Assembly (NCBI RefSeq): GCF_047948215.1 | Contig: NC_134456.1 | Location: 14,781,730 to 14,845,729, forward strand | Direction: 5' to 3' | DNA: 64,000 nt | Origin: Lycorma delicatula | Taxonomy: Eukaryota > Arthropoda > Insecta > Hemiptera > Fulgoridae | Shown: in pieces, positions 25,281-37,439 of the stretch | Layout of the letters: each line of letters starts with the position of its first letter | Position numbering within the stretch: position 1 is the first letter of the stretch | The notes under the pieces: model-generated | Seen by the model: the letters and a program-made list of their open reading frames with translations, nothing else | The model's database searches: none | Told to the model about the DNA's origin: nothing | Made by a program: the position numbers and the translations under genes

Positions 25281-26439
25281 ATTTAGAAGCAATAGTTATA
25301 AAAAACTATCACAAAAACACGCTCACTTCAATATTTTAGTATGTAACACATTAGGTTAGAAATACACTGTATAAAAATCGCATTTTATTTGTTTACATTC
25401 AATGATAAAACCAACATAACAATTGTAAATTATCAAACATTTTTTTTTTTTAAATTAGGAAAATCAGCTAATTTGTTCAAAGGTTATTTTATTTTGCAAA
25501 ACGCTAATTTTTCTGTTTAAATATTATGAAATTACACATGTAATAGATTTTTTTTTTTTAATTAATCTCACAATGAAATATCTCACTAATATACAAATGT
25601 TGTACATCAATGGAACCAGAAAACACTGAACTATTACATCATGAAAAAATGTTGAAAAAATATTTTTTTTGGTTTCTGCTTCCCCTTAATTACATCAACA
25701 CATTGTTTTTTCATTCTGTGTAATTAAAAGAATCTTAGATTGTTTAGACAAGATCAGAAAAATAAATATAATTAGCATTTTATTTTATTATAATTACAAG
25801 CAAATGGTAATATATCTTCAAAAAATATTCTTCCTCAGATTACATGTGTTTGGCTAATAACTAATAGATTGTAAGCAATCTGTTGTACATAGTTTCTACA
25901 AGGCAACTATTTACAAATATTTTTAATAAACAATTTTGAGGACTATATCATATAACATTTTAATAAAGATTGCACTGTCTTTCTTGAACATGATGAAACT
26001 TGATAACATTTTCAAATGGATAAATAGAAAGCAACTCACTTTCAAAATAATGGAATATTTTCTTCCAGAGAAACTTTTGGATATAATTAGCAGCACTTTT
26101 TTCACTAGTTATTAATTCTAGTACTAGTAACTGTACTAGTTAAATTTGTTCATATTGCCAATTTTAAAAAGATTAGGAAAACATTAAGATATAATTAAAT
26201 AGTACTAAATAATATTTATGGAAAACATGATGTATAAAATATAGAGAAGTCAAAAACATAACTAGCAAATAAAATATGTTATACTAACATATATTTATAC
26301 CTATATCCAAATCAATAAAATGTAAAAGATAATTGGTAATTTGTTTAAAATATTGAAAGATATGTAAAAGTCATTTGTGGTGTATATATGGGATTTTCAA
26401 GTATGTTAATGACATAAAATTATCAGAAGTATGCTAATA
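25281..26439. other. Non-coding DNA
   Basis: AT-rich with homopolymer runs; no exon, RNA gene or clear element found. Confidence 0.4.
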
Positions 26440-27110
26440 TTTTTACTCATCAGATTCGCCAAAGAAGGGCTGATTATATTAATAATATCGTACTTGTTAA
26501 AGAATACCATATCTTCAGAAATACTTTATGGGAGTCATCATATTTTCAAATCTTAAATGGTTCAATCACATAAATAAAATTGCTTAGAAGACTCGTATCC
26601 CCCCCCCATCCATCTTGTCAAAAATGTCTTTGAGCCAATTTTTGTAGATACATTCCTTAAAATGTATAAAATTTATATAAATCCAAAACTTGAATACTGT
26701 TATAATGTATGGAATCCTTATTTAGTCAAGGATATTGAGTTATTGAAATAAGTTCAAAGATGCGCAACAAAGCTTCCCAAGGACCTCAGGCATTTTTCTT
26801 ATGATGAACATATCTTTACATAAACTACAATGATCTTTACATAAACTACAACTTACCTTCTTAAATTTTTGATGCACATATTGTGTCCTAATTGAAGCAT
26901 ACAAAATAATTAATCATCACTAGAGTGTTATTCTACCTAAGACTCTAAAACTCAAGGCCATTCTAATAAAGCATAATCATTTACAAGTAAATGTAAACAT
27001 AATTTTTTCAGGGTGCATATTGTGAACCTGTGGAACCAATTTCAAGATGGTAGTGCTGTTTCAGTTAATTCTTTTAAAGCCTGTGTAGGCAAAATTAGGT
27101 GTGTAACTAT
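26440..27110 (+). mobile_element. CR1/Jockey-like LINE, 3' fragment
   Basis: Translated + strand pieces read NPKLEYCYNVWNPYLVKDIE followed by a stop and VQRCATKLPKDLRHFSYDE (about 26680-26810), then VHIVNLWNQFQDGSAVSVNS FKACVG (about 27010-27090). These match the order of the thumb and C-terminal segments of CR1/Jockey ORF2 proteins (LEY..VW.P...KDI..LE..QRR.T, then R..N.WN.LP...V...S...FK). Stops and gaps show it is inactive. It abuts a - strand fragment of a different transposon at 27160. Confidence 0.65.
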
Positions 27111-27159
27111 CTTACTAACTACTAGTATTTTATATTCTATATAATAATAAATTTAATAA

Positions 27160-27877
27160 GTTAAATTGGTATCAAAGGATATTTCTTACCGTTGTGTAGT
27201 AGAACCACTTTTAAACTATACTTGGACAAATGTATGAAAAGGGATCAGTCCTCAGGTTTATGAACTTGTCCTAAGTGCAAGATAAGATCATCAATATTTG
27301 TGCAATAAACCAAATTATTTTCATCAATAAAGTACTGAGAAAGTTCTTTTTGTCAGCTTCGAAAGTCCTAAATTTTTATATTTTTTTGAAGTAAATTCCA
27401 ACCTTGCAGTCTTGATCCTAACAGTACAACTTACTTTTTGATAAATTTAAATCCCTAACCAAGCATTTAATTCACCTTGTGATGTGAGATGTGACTTATT
27501 AGAAGATAATTCAAAATCGAAATAATTGTTGTCTTCTTCAGTACAGCCTGATTCTTCATCGCTGCTTTTGAAACATACATTCACAGGTGCTCAGGAACTG
27601 GAATAATTTCGCTGTGAGGTACAGGCCTGATTGCAGATTGCAATGAAGCATATTTTACGGTATATTGAGATTTTTTAGAAATTCCAGACACACTTGTTAA
27701 ACAAAAGTAACAATCGGTTACACGATCCTTTGGTTCATGCCAAACCATAGGTAAATCAAATGGTAAAGCCTTCCGTGTACCTTTCAGCCGTCCTCTTAAA
27801 TATATAGAACAATTAGTGCATACTATATGAGGAGCCCACGTCTTATACTGATCACCAATTTTACACTGAAAGTACAA
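27160..27877 (-). pseudogene. Uncharacterised transposon protein family 1, N-terminal relic
   Basis: The - strand first encodes 98 residues containing KIGDQYKTWAPHIVC, FDLPMVWHEP and VTDCYFCLTSVSG, then after a stop HLTSQGELNAW, then YFIDENNLVYCTNIDD and KYSLKVVLLHNGKKYP (down to about 27170). The same blocks in the same order occur at 43430-44200 on the + strand, so these are two copies of one family. CYFCL and CxNC pairs suggest zinc binding. I recall this protein as common in arthropod genomes, annotated as uncharacterised and linked to DNA transposons; I cannot name the superfamily. The copy lacks the C-terminal half. Confidence 0.6.
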
Positions 27878-29139
27878 ATGATATGCTTTTTTAATTAAAG
27901 ATGTAATGTTTCTTCTATTTGATTAGTATTGTATTTGTATTTGTCTAGTATTGTTTATTTATAGCTTACAAATTATGTTAACAAAGTTAAACAATAAAAA
28001 TGAACTAACAAAATACAATATAGGAGCTTAAAATGCTAACTATACATTGAAAAATGAAAAAATCCTTTAATTAAAATTTTTCAAAAATGGTGGGTGATAG
28101 AAAGATTCTGAGTTTATATTTGTTTTCAGCATCAAAAAACAGATTAAAATATATATCACATATTAGGAAACAAAAAATGTTTATCATCAGTGTAATATGT
28201 AATCAATATTCATACAAATTTGCAAACATTTCTTAATAGAAGGTTACTATGCTGACTGCAGTCACTTAATTTAATATATGTGATATTGAGAGTTTTGTAA
28301 ACATAAGTTTCAGAACCTGTATATATATATAAAATTTAAAACTTTACAGAACAGAAGAAGCAATATTGTTGTTAGATCAGTTAACTACTAAAACTCAACA
28401 AAAAATTACATTCATTGTAGGAATAGCAGTTCACAACAAATATTCTTTTTAAAATTCAACCTACTCACATAACACATTTCTTTTTCTTTTAATGTTTTAT
28501 AGCAATTTCATTTCCATTTCCCATATAAGCCTCAAGATTATGTGGTGAAATCAAGCCAAATAAAAAGATTATTCTATTTTTCTTTATTAGTAATAAAGAA
28601 GGTATAGCTTTGATTATTAATTTTGCTTAATATGGTTTTATTTGGCAGTTGCAACAATCTTTAACTAGCAGTATACACTTCTCTGGAGGAATAGTAATCC
28701 TATCCTACAACACTAGACCTAAAACACATTGCCATTCTGTTTAGTGTTTGTGTTACTAGCTGATGTTTTATGTTGGTGATGCCAAACTAGCTTTCAAGAC
28801 TACAAACTTATCTATCAAAAAATATTTTAATTAGTAGTTGCAATCTCAATTTGTTCATCTCAATTTAAAACAGAATTTATTATAAAGCATTGTTTTCTTA
28901 TTCTAATATTAAAGATTTTGATCCCAACGTTTGTTTTTTTTTAATTTTTGGCTGTATGTACATTATAAAAATATCCAAGTGATATAATGAATTTTAAGAT
29001 TAAAATTAGCATATGCCAACAGGTAATAGTTATTAAATACGTATAAAGATTTTGTAATATTACAACTGCATTAAAAGTTACTTCTGTTTCATTGAGTGTT
29101 AAGAAGATTTGGACATGCATGACCATGCTTGAAAAAGAA
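27878..29139. other. Non-coding DNA
   Basis: AT-rich, nothing recognisable. Confidence 0.4.
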
Positions 29140-30890
29140 ATCAATATTTATCTAGTTTTTTTTTCTCCAAATACTTCATGTTGGAACACTTTAGATCATT
29201 TATTTATTTGCGGTTGTTTCTTTTTACTGTTTTTCTATCTGCCCAATACCTCTTCATTCTACCTGATAAAAATTTCCTTTGTTCTTCAGAAAGTTCGGCC
29301 CTGTTGTTTTTGCATTTTGGCACTTCTTGGAACCTTTAATTTTCATCTTTTAATATTCTCTTTAAATTTCTTCAGTTCTTTTAGGTGTTCCTGGACTTGA
29401 CCAAACAAAATTTGCTTTATCATTTTACCAACCCCTTTTCAGATCTTAAGGAAATTTTGCCCATTTTCCTCAGTTTTGGTGGAGTTCCACTTTTGCCAGG
29501 CTTTTTGTCTTATACTTATAAGACTTTGCATTCTGATGTCCACCACATGTGTTTTTTAGCTGTTTTACATGATGAAACACTGCTTTTTGGATCATTTTGG
29601 TTTTAATGTTTTCCCACATTTTGTGCCTTAAGTCTTCTGTTAATTTAGAAAATTCAATGGCATTTTGTATTAATCTCTCAGGATCAATCTTTTTATTCTT
29701 CAGTATATTAGATTTCCTTTTTGTTTTGGGAATTACTTTATATTTTATTTTTGAGAAGTAATGATCTGAATCATAATTAGCACTTTTTAATACTTTAACA
29801 TTTTGAATTTTTTTTTTTTGCCAAACCCTTTTTGTAACTACGTGATCAAGTTGCAATTCTCCTTACGGGGATTTGGTCAGATCCACGTAGATCATTAAAA
29901 AAACATTATGAGATGTAAAATCAATATTTAATTGGGAAATTTCTGTTAATCTTTCCCCTTTTTTATTAGTTCTTTTGTGCACGGTGTATTCATCCACTAC
30001 TTTCTTAAATTTCCTCTCCTTTCAATCTATGCATTAAAATCTCCCAAGAGTATTATGTTTTGTTTATCTGGAATGTTTTGCAAAATGTCATTTAGTTTAT
30101 CACAAATTAGTTCCACCTTTTGTTAATAGATGCAAATGCATTAAATATTGTATAAATTTTATTTGTACTTTTAGATGTAAGTAGGGAAAGTCTTTTGTTA
30201 TACAATTTGAAGTTTAGAATATTTTTATTGATGATGAAACTAGTACTTAGAGATGTGGGATGCTCTTCATTTTTCTTGCACCTTTTTTATCTTTATAAAT
30301 TTCTGAGTCAAAAACATTTTCATCCATAAACCGTGTTTCTTGTAGAGCTGAGATCATACTTGTAATGTTTTGAGTTTTTAGAGTGTCTGTTAGGTGGTTT
30401 AATTTTCCTGCTTTTAAAAGTGAATTTACATTGAAGCTTGCAATAATGGTTTTTTTTTTATACTGAATTTTGTTTTTTAAAAGGTTACTAAGTTACCTTG
30501 ATTCAACTTTGTGTGAGGTTGCAGATTCCCCACAATCCAAATACACTTACACACATTTGTGTGGTGGATTGGATACCGCATGGGGTAATATTGTTATTAA
30601 CATCATACATATCAATAAATAATATTATTTTTTGATAATATCCAGAGAAATTACAGAGATACAACCAAGGTTGTAAGCCTTGGAGGCTCAAGCCAGACAT
30701 CCCTAACATGAGAAACAGACACTGACCAACTGCTGCCCAATCCGGGAACAGATACAGTTGGAATTTTTATTTGTGTTGGTCCGCAGGTGGTATTTTATTT
30801 CCCACCTACCCTGCATATCTATAGAGCCTTCCCCTATCTGCCATCTGGGGACGCACCTAGTAGATGACCTCCCTAGGCATCTGGTTTTTA
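29140..30890 (-). mobile_element. LINE copy alpha: 5' region, endonuclease and linker
   Basis: From right to left: a GC-richer leader (30890-30500) typical of a LINE 5' UTR; an apurinic-type endonuclease beginning IIASFNVNSLLKAGKLNHL (about 30450), continuing ISALQETRFMDE (about 30360-30310) and a basic region ending in KRVW; then SANYDSDHYFSKIKYKV (about 29790-29750), where the SDH triad is the catalytic end of the endonuclease; then a basic linker to about 29140. Several stops are present. Such endonucleases nick the target for retrotransposition. The family looks RTE-like or related to the LINEs often misannotated as craniofacial development protein 2 in insects. Reverse transcriptase is missing from this copy. 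Confidence 0.7.
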
Positions 30891-31189
30891 TTTATTTATT
30901 AATTTTTTTTTGGCTGTGTCTGTGATGATTTTGCTATTATTTAAATTTTATTTGAATGTATTATTCAATGTCTTTTCTAAAGGACCCAACTGTTTGAAAA
31001 TTAAACCAAAAAAAAAAAAATTTAATTTATGTTTTCATATTTAAAGAACTTGAACATACTAAAAGTGTATCGAAAATAATAAGAAATATAATCAAAAAAG
31101 AAGTTTTATCATCTTTTCACCTTCATATATAATCAACTAAGGTAAATCATTTTTAAGTTTACATAATTATATTAATTTTTATGCTAACC

Positions 31190-32480
31190 TCATTATATTG
31201 ATTTTTTTTTGTGCAAACAAGTGAATTAGGACCACACAAATATCTAATTGATAAACGAAAGGCCTATTGAGTAAACGTTGGAAAAACTCTTGTAGGTCAC
31301 AGGTAATATAGCGATGCCTCAGTAATTACTATATCAGTAATCTGTTTTAGATACTTTCTTATGTAAAGGATGTATTAATGTTATTAACCAGTCTTCTGGT
31401 ATTTTCTCTTCTTCCCAGATTTTTTGGAAGAGTTCAGTAGTTTTAGATAAGGAGGTTTTATATGCCTGTTTCATAGTTCTGCAATGACTCTGCCCTCTTC
31501 TGATGCTTTATTTTGCTTAAGAGAGTAAGCTCTCTCCAAAGGGAGAGAGTAATCACTTCCCAATTTCATCCTCTGTCAGTGGGGGAAGATCGAAGATTTC
31601 AGGGTAAAATTCAATCTGTTTTGAGGTGCTTCACAGTTGAGGGGTTCTTCAAAATATTTTACTAGAATCTCGTAGTTCTCTCATTAGGTGCTGGTGTACC
31701 GTTATTCCTTCTAAAATTAAGGCTTGGTGCTGTGTATCCTTTGATTTGGCTTTTGAATGCTTTATAAAAGAGTCGTGTGTCTGTTTCTCTAAATTAAGTT
31801 CTCCATTACCTCTTTCCAATCTTATGGTGGTTTTAAGATTTCTTCAAATTCATCAGATTTTTCATCAAGCTGCTTACTGTCTATTCTAGGAATTTAGATT
31901 TCATTATTGTGTTTTTGGGATGGTATAAAGTTTATCTTGATCTACAAGAGATAGTGTGGTCTGATATAACATTGATGGATTTTCTGATTTTAATGTTCTG
32001 GATTTCCTTGTGACAGTTTTTGAATATTGTCACATGGTCTAGTTAAATTTTCCTAATAAAGAGTTGGGTGGTAGCCATGTCTTTTTTGTGGGTTTTACCT
32101 TGAAGTATACTGACATTATTTTTAAGCCAACTTTTTTACAGAGACTAATTAATCCTTCCCCATTCCTATTTGTTCTTCTATGAACAGGATATGCTCCTAT
32201 CATTTGAGAGAATTTCTTTTCTTTTCCTAGCTGTGCATTAAAGTTGCCAAGTAGAATTTTAACGTTGTTTTGCGGAATTTTGAGTATTTCATTTTCAAGG
32301 GTATCCCAGAAATATTCTACTTTTTTTAGGATTAGTTTTATTATTGTTGTTTATGGGTGCATGGCTATTAATTAGTGTGTATTTTTTGTTTATAGATTTG
32401 TTAGTCTAATTTACACTTATAAAGTCGATTACATACAATATATTAAAGGATTAGCCACTGAATTTAGTGGTGCTAAATTC
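31190..32480 (-). mobile_element. LINE copy beta: endonuclease, linker and start of reverse transcriptase
   Basis: The - strand encodes NVKILLGNFNAQLGKEKKFS (about 32250-32190), AYPVHRRTNRNGEGLISLCK and a KTWLPPN block, which are the middle-to-late parts of an apurinic-type endonuclease. Further left come QNKASEEGRVIAEL, LPKNLGRRENTRRLVN and a relic of the NNYRGI/LLPVTYK block that opens the reverse transcriptase (about 31330-31300). Frames are repeatedly broken. Orientation matches copy alpha, and the two share the HKRTN(K/R)(K/N)GE motif, so they are probably the same or sister families. Confidence 0.7.
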
Positions 32481-32576
32481 TGTATTAAAGATGCAATAGC
32501 AGTTTGTTTGAGTCCTTGGTATATAACCATACACAATATATGGACTCCAGCAAAGTATAAAAGCAAGCACTGTTAT

Positions 32577-32779
32577 GAATAGCAGTTACTTTTATATGGA
32601 TTTGAATACTAGATCGTGGATACCAGTGCTCTTTGTTGGTTGGGTTTCAATTAATCACACATCTCAGGAATAGTCTACCTGAGACTGTACAAGACTACAC
32701 TTCATTACCATTCATATATATCATCCTCTGAAGTAATATCTTATGGTGGTTCCAGAGGCTAAACAGAAAAAGAAAAAAC
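32577..32779 (+). mobile_element. SINE family B, body only
   Basis: It carries GGATTTGAATACTAGATCG, GGTTGGGTTTCAATTAA, GAGACTGTACAAGACTACAC and GGTTCCAGAGGCTAAACAG in order, ending in an A-rich tail, as in the copies at 54129 and (reverse) 40280. The tRNA-like head is missing or too diverged to see. Confidence 0.75.
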
Positions 32780-32999
32780 TCAATTATAGTTTCTAGAAAT
32801 TTTTTGTTGATAATAGAAACTCATGTCAAGTGTGGGACATTTTTCATTACTGTTACACCATGTTTTCCTTTAAAAATTCTAAAGCCATCTGATTCAAAAG
32901 TATTTTCATATGTAAATCTAATATTAAAATTTATTAATAACAATAATAATCCTTATTATTCAGGTTATTATTAAGGCATTTGTGTTTTTGCATGATGAT

Positions 33000-33148
33000 T
33001 TAACTTTCGACTGCAACGAAGCAGTCTAAAAGCAGTACACAAATGGTTCAAACAGGAAGGTAAAGACTTCTACACTGTAGGAATAAGAAAGCTCACAGAA
33101 TGGTGGGACAAGGGTCTAAATGTTGCTGGAGACTATGTTGAAAAGTAA
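33000..33148 (+). pseudogene. Mariner-like transposase C-terminal fragment
   Basis: A + strand frame reads LKAVHKWFKQEGKDFYTVGI then RKLTEWWDKGLNVAGDYVEK and stops at 33146-33148. The block F...GI..L..WW.K.....GDYVE is the usual C-terminus of mariner/Tc1 transposases. Only the last ~45 residues survive. An AATAAA follows at about 33169. Confidence 0.65.
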
Positions 33149-34187
33149 TTTAATTTCATTGTCATTGAATAAATAGTTTTTTCTCTTCATCAATTTGTCT
33201 CATTAATTGTTGAGCATCCCTCGCCGTTGGAAAACACAATTAAAAGCACTTCCTTATGATGATCTCCATACCTAGTTTAGGCATAATTTGAGAAAAATGT
33301 GGGAGATGCTCCTATTTATTACAACCTGCGTAGTACCTCACATAGGATTTTTTGACAATTATATGCAAAATTAAAAGTTAAGTATTTTTTTGGTATTCAA
33401 AATTTACTTCATTGAATATGATGAGTTCAGCTATTTCTCAGATACAGATGTCATTCATCTCTGATGGTAAACGTTTGCGAGTATATACGTACAAAAATAT
33501 TGAGCAATGTTAGTTAAACATAAAAAAATAAAATGGATTTAAAATTATATCGACTGCCAACTGGAAATCTTTATATGATGGTAGAGTTTTCACAGGTAAA
33601 AAAAATTAAATTAAACTTATATAAAAAATTATGAAATTATACAAATTCTTACAAAAAATTGTCTGTATTCTAATCTTCATTCTATTTTGAGCAAACAAAG
33701 GGACATTAGCAATGTTTCAAGTTGCCAGAATCACTTTGAAATTTTACAAATTAAACTTTTAATAATTACCAATAAATTAATCTTCCACTAACTTAATATC
33801 AAGTGGACAGGACCAGTTAAACATTTTAATTAGGGTACAGTTATTAAAGTCAAATTATATGAATAATTTATGGTTGAATAAATAATTCTTGACACTATGT
33901 TGTAACTTAGTTCTAAAAAATTATTATTTAGTTAATTTAAAAAAATTTAACTACAATAAATTTGTTGATTTCATGTTTAATTTACACCTAATTATTCTAA
34001 CAATTTAACATACATTTTGATATACATTCATTAGAAATTCTTTGACAAGGGTTGACCCACCAACATCTTACCTAATTTATATTTGAATTATATTTATTCA
34101 GAGATTTTTTCTCGTAACAAGTGCAATTAGACTTCATTTTATCAGCTACCTACAGTATTTACATGTAAAGTCATCAGATTAATGGTA
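33149..34187. other. Non-coding DNA
   Basis: AT-rich; nothing recognisable. Confidence 0.4.
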
Positions 34188-34380
34188 GTTATAGGTTTTT
34201 ATAGGAGGCCGGCCTCCGTGGTGCAGGTGGTAGCATCTCAGTTTTTCACCCAGAGGTCCTGGGTTCAAATCCCGGTCAGGCATGGCATTTTTCACACATG
34301 CTACAAAGCTTTCACATCTCATCTTCTGACTGCAGACCCCGAGGTTAAGCAAAAAAAAAAAAAAAGTTATAGGTTTTTAT
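34188..34380 (+). mobile_element. SINE family A, complete copy with 15-bp target duplication
   Basis: The body (34203-34365) starts GGAGGCCGGCCTCCGTGGTG, has A-box-like GTGGTAGCATC, B-box GGGTTCAAATCCC, then the CATGGCATTTTTCACAC body and a 15-nt poly-A. It is flanked by perfect repeats GTTATAGGTTTTTAT at 34188-34202 and 34366-34380, the target-site duplication of LINE-assisted insertion. The intact duplication shows it is younger than the other copies here. Confidence 0.92.
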
Positions 34381-36067
34381 GGAAAAATAAAATAAAACCA
34401 CTCATAAACATCATAAAGATTAAAATTTCTTTCCAATTCTACTTAAAATTTTGACCTTTAATGCTGAATTAAAAACAATTACTATTAACTTGCTGGCCCT
34501 AAATTGACAAACTTCTAAAAATGTAAATTTAAAGAAGAGTTAAAAAGTATTATTACTTACTTTTTAGAATTTTTAAGCCAGTTTTATTTATTTATTTTTA
34601 AATGTTTTTAAGCTTTTTTTTTAATTACCTGAAATATTACCAGACTTAAAAAAATTGCGTCTCATGAAAACAAATTGTTTATTAGAAACATAAGGTGAAA
34701 ATATGTGTCTTGAAATGGAGTGTTAAGACTCAGATTTCACTTCCTCCTTTTTTATTTGTAAAAATAAAAACTTCCCCTTTATACATTTTCACTCTCTCTC
34801 TTTAGAAATTCTCTCTCTTTTTGTTACTCTTATTAAATGAATTTAAGTCTTTTCCATCCATCCTTCAAAGACTTAAGATGTGTTTATTACGAATATATAA
34901 TTAATTAATACAATAATGTTTTATATTTATGAATTGCAGGTTCAAAGATTATAATAAAAATAATTTATATTATAAACAAAATAAAGACTTTTATTTATTT
35001 GAATGAACCAGCAAATAATAAAATATTTAGACTAATTGTGAACCTAACCGAGGTATTAAACCATAGCGATATATTATTCAACAAGGAGTGCCAAGAAACA
35101 ATGTAAGAAGATTGCTACAGGAAATATAAACTAAGACTCTGTGGAATAAGGAGTTTTATATTATTTTTTACCCTAAGTTTTCTAGCTGTTCTTCTTGAAC
35201 TATCCATAGTAATACTTTGAATAATAGATTAACTTCAGGCTATGTATCATAATGTTTTAAAAATATAATGCAGTACAAAAATAAAAAAAAAAACAAAAAA
35301 AAAAATATTTTCAAACTTTTAATACACAATGTAATTTTTCATTAAAAAGATTTCCACTTTCACTTAAAAAAGCTTACAAAGGAATCTCACCGCAGAAATT
35401 GACACAAAAATGTAAATGATTGTATTGAATGGCTTCCTATTTATATTTGATGGGTTGAAAATACAAATGGATTGAACATTTTCTTAACAATAAATGTATC
35501 AATTCTACACTTACAGGTGTACAATGATAAAACCTTTGGTGAAAATTAGTAAAATATCTGCTGTGGCAACAAAACAATTTTTTTTACAGCTATATTATAA
35601 TGTTTGAATTACTCTGTTAGAATTTGTATCATAACGAGGGTCATTATGAAACAGATTTTCATTATGATACAAGTGTTCAACCCATCTAGCCTACTCTTTT
35701 CAACCACTTACCAATCAAAGCAGATATTGTTTAAGTAGCAGCTGTTTTTTTTACTTTGATTTTAATCCAATTTAGTAGTTTGCGAGCAGAAGTTAATTTG
35801 AAAGTACACCAACAGGTAATAAGTTTATCATTGTCAGTTATGTCGGATTCTGAGGAAAAAATATGTCTTCCTCTATTATAACACTGATGAATATTAAAGA
35901 AACGGCAGAACTTATGACTAATATTAACCTATTTCCCTCAGAAATGTATTGTTTAATGTATTTTTTGAAAAATTAAAAAAATATTTCATAAACTATATAT
36001 TCTATCATTGATTTAAATCAACAAACCCAATATTTTCTTAGTCATAGAAAAAATACTATGTGCAACT
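34381..36067 (+). other. Intron upstream of exon D
   Basis: AT-rich; no exon seen. A weak short inverted repeat occurs around 35627-35671 (GTATCATAA / TTATGATAC type). Confidence 0.4.
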
Positions 36068-36160
36068 CTATAATTGCCATTAATGTACCCTTGTGAAGTT
36101 TATGACACTCACCAAGGCTCGTGTCATACTTTGCACTTGTGCATTAATGGCTATAATCAT
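36068..36160 (+). repeat. Nested stem-loop upstream of exon D
   Basis: Outer arms CTATAATTGCCATTAATGTAC (36068-36088, 21 nt; near-match) and GTGCATTAATGGCTATAAT (36139-36157) are nearly perfect reverse complements. Inside, TATGACAC (36101-36108) pairs with GTGTCATA (36121-36128). The exon D acceptor is 80 bp downstream. It may be a regulatory RNA structure or a small transposon remnant. Confidence 0.6.
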
Positions 36161-36240
36161 AGGCTCGTGCCATAATGTATTATTAATATAAAATTTTACA
36201 AAATTTAAAATCTCTAATGAATAAATTAATTTGATTTCAG

Positions 36241-36518
36241 ATATTGAAAGAGTTCATAGCGGTTCATCAGTTGGAAGATATCTGTGTGTCATATGCCAAA
36301 GAACATTTAATACACTACCAATTTTAGAACGACATACAGCTGCTAAACATCAAGAACAACAGGAAATGTTCTTTTGTGCTACATGTACTAGATATTTCAA
36401 AACAAAATGGAGTCTATCCACACATAATAGTCGCTATCATAAAGCGCAAGATACAGTACAAAATATTAATCAACGTTCTAGAAGATCGGATTCTTCATTA
36501 CTTCAAACTTTTAACTAA
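36241..36518 (+). CDS. Alternative terminal exon D, two C2H2 zinc fingers (BTB-ZF gene)
   Basis: The exon follows TTTGATTTCAG and has the same phase as exons A-C (two bases complete a codon), then 91 residues to TAA. A 16-residue lead is followed by finger 1, YLCVICQRTFNTLPILERHT ending AKH, a short QEQQEM spacer, and finger 2, FFCATCTRYFKTKWSLSTHN ending RYH. The tail is Gln/Ser/Arg-rich. The second finger (C-X2-C-X-R-X-F-K-T-K-X-SL) is the style of broad and lola alternative finger exons. No clear AATAAA follows; ATTAAA is at 36590-36595. It is the last zinc-finger exon in the window and may be the 3'-most of the gene. A nested hairpin lies just upstream. Confidence 0.82.
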
Positions 36519-37439
36519 ACTAAACATTACTATAAATATAATTTACCGTTTTTAATTATATTATTTTATATTTTTTTAATATTGCTTTAATTAAAAAAGA
36601 TTTTTTTTTTCGTAGACATTAACCCTAGAATTTGCAGTGAAGACTGTTGAGAGGCAAAATAATCAGTAATTATAAGCTTTTTTCTAAAAATACATACCAC
36701 CTTCTAATTTAAAATAAAAAAAACTTGGTGTAAAAGAGTTCTGCAAAGAGGTTAAATAATCCTTTTCTCAGTAGTCAATTTTTAGATTGACTACCAAGAA
36801 ATTTTTAGATTGATGAATAACTTCACTTATTGTTTTATTTACGAATTTCCTTAATGAAAAATAACATTTTTCTCAAAATCTAGAACATGTTTAATATGAA
36901 CAGATAAATATTTATAACAACTTTAAAGATGACCATATGGATCCAAGAGGTCTGTCTCCTGCTACTCATATATAAATTTAAGTTTTAAAATGTTGAATAA
37001 TTTCAAACCGTGAACATTTAGATAATTTTTAATTGATAAGGAGTAAGGAAACTTTTTAATTTTTTTACATTTGTAGTAATATTCTTTAGAAGTGTCCAAT
37101 AAATTTTTTTATTAAATTTCATTAAACCTGACTTGAAAAGTCATGGCCTCAAGGTAATGGATTGATTTTTTTGTCGTAATTTTGGTGGTGGAAATGATTC
37201 AATTTTTTACGGTATTATTTAGTCTTCAAATGTTTTCCCATCAATTTTCCACCAAAATGTCTTGAGATGATTAAAATTTTGGACTTTAGATAGTTCAAAA
37301 TGCAAAATACCAGATATCCAAAATTTTACTTATTACAGTACTTTGTCTTTGTACAGTATTTTATAATATAACAGTCCAGAAAGTAAAATTTTAATAACCA
37401 TTCTGGTCCAATATTGTCAAGTTTTATATTAACTTTCGC
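36519..37439 (+). other. 3' UTR of exon D and flank
   Basis: AT-rich; nothing recognisable. Confidence 0.4.

Noticed and set aside
29092..29606. Two + strand frames of 73-102 codons
   Set aside because: Antisense shadows of the LINE endonuclease/linker relic.
34182..34454. 90-codon + strand frame
   Set aside because: Runs through a SINE and its poly-A; the lysine run and context show it is not a gene.
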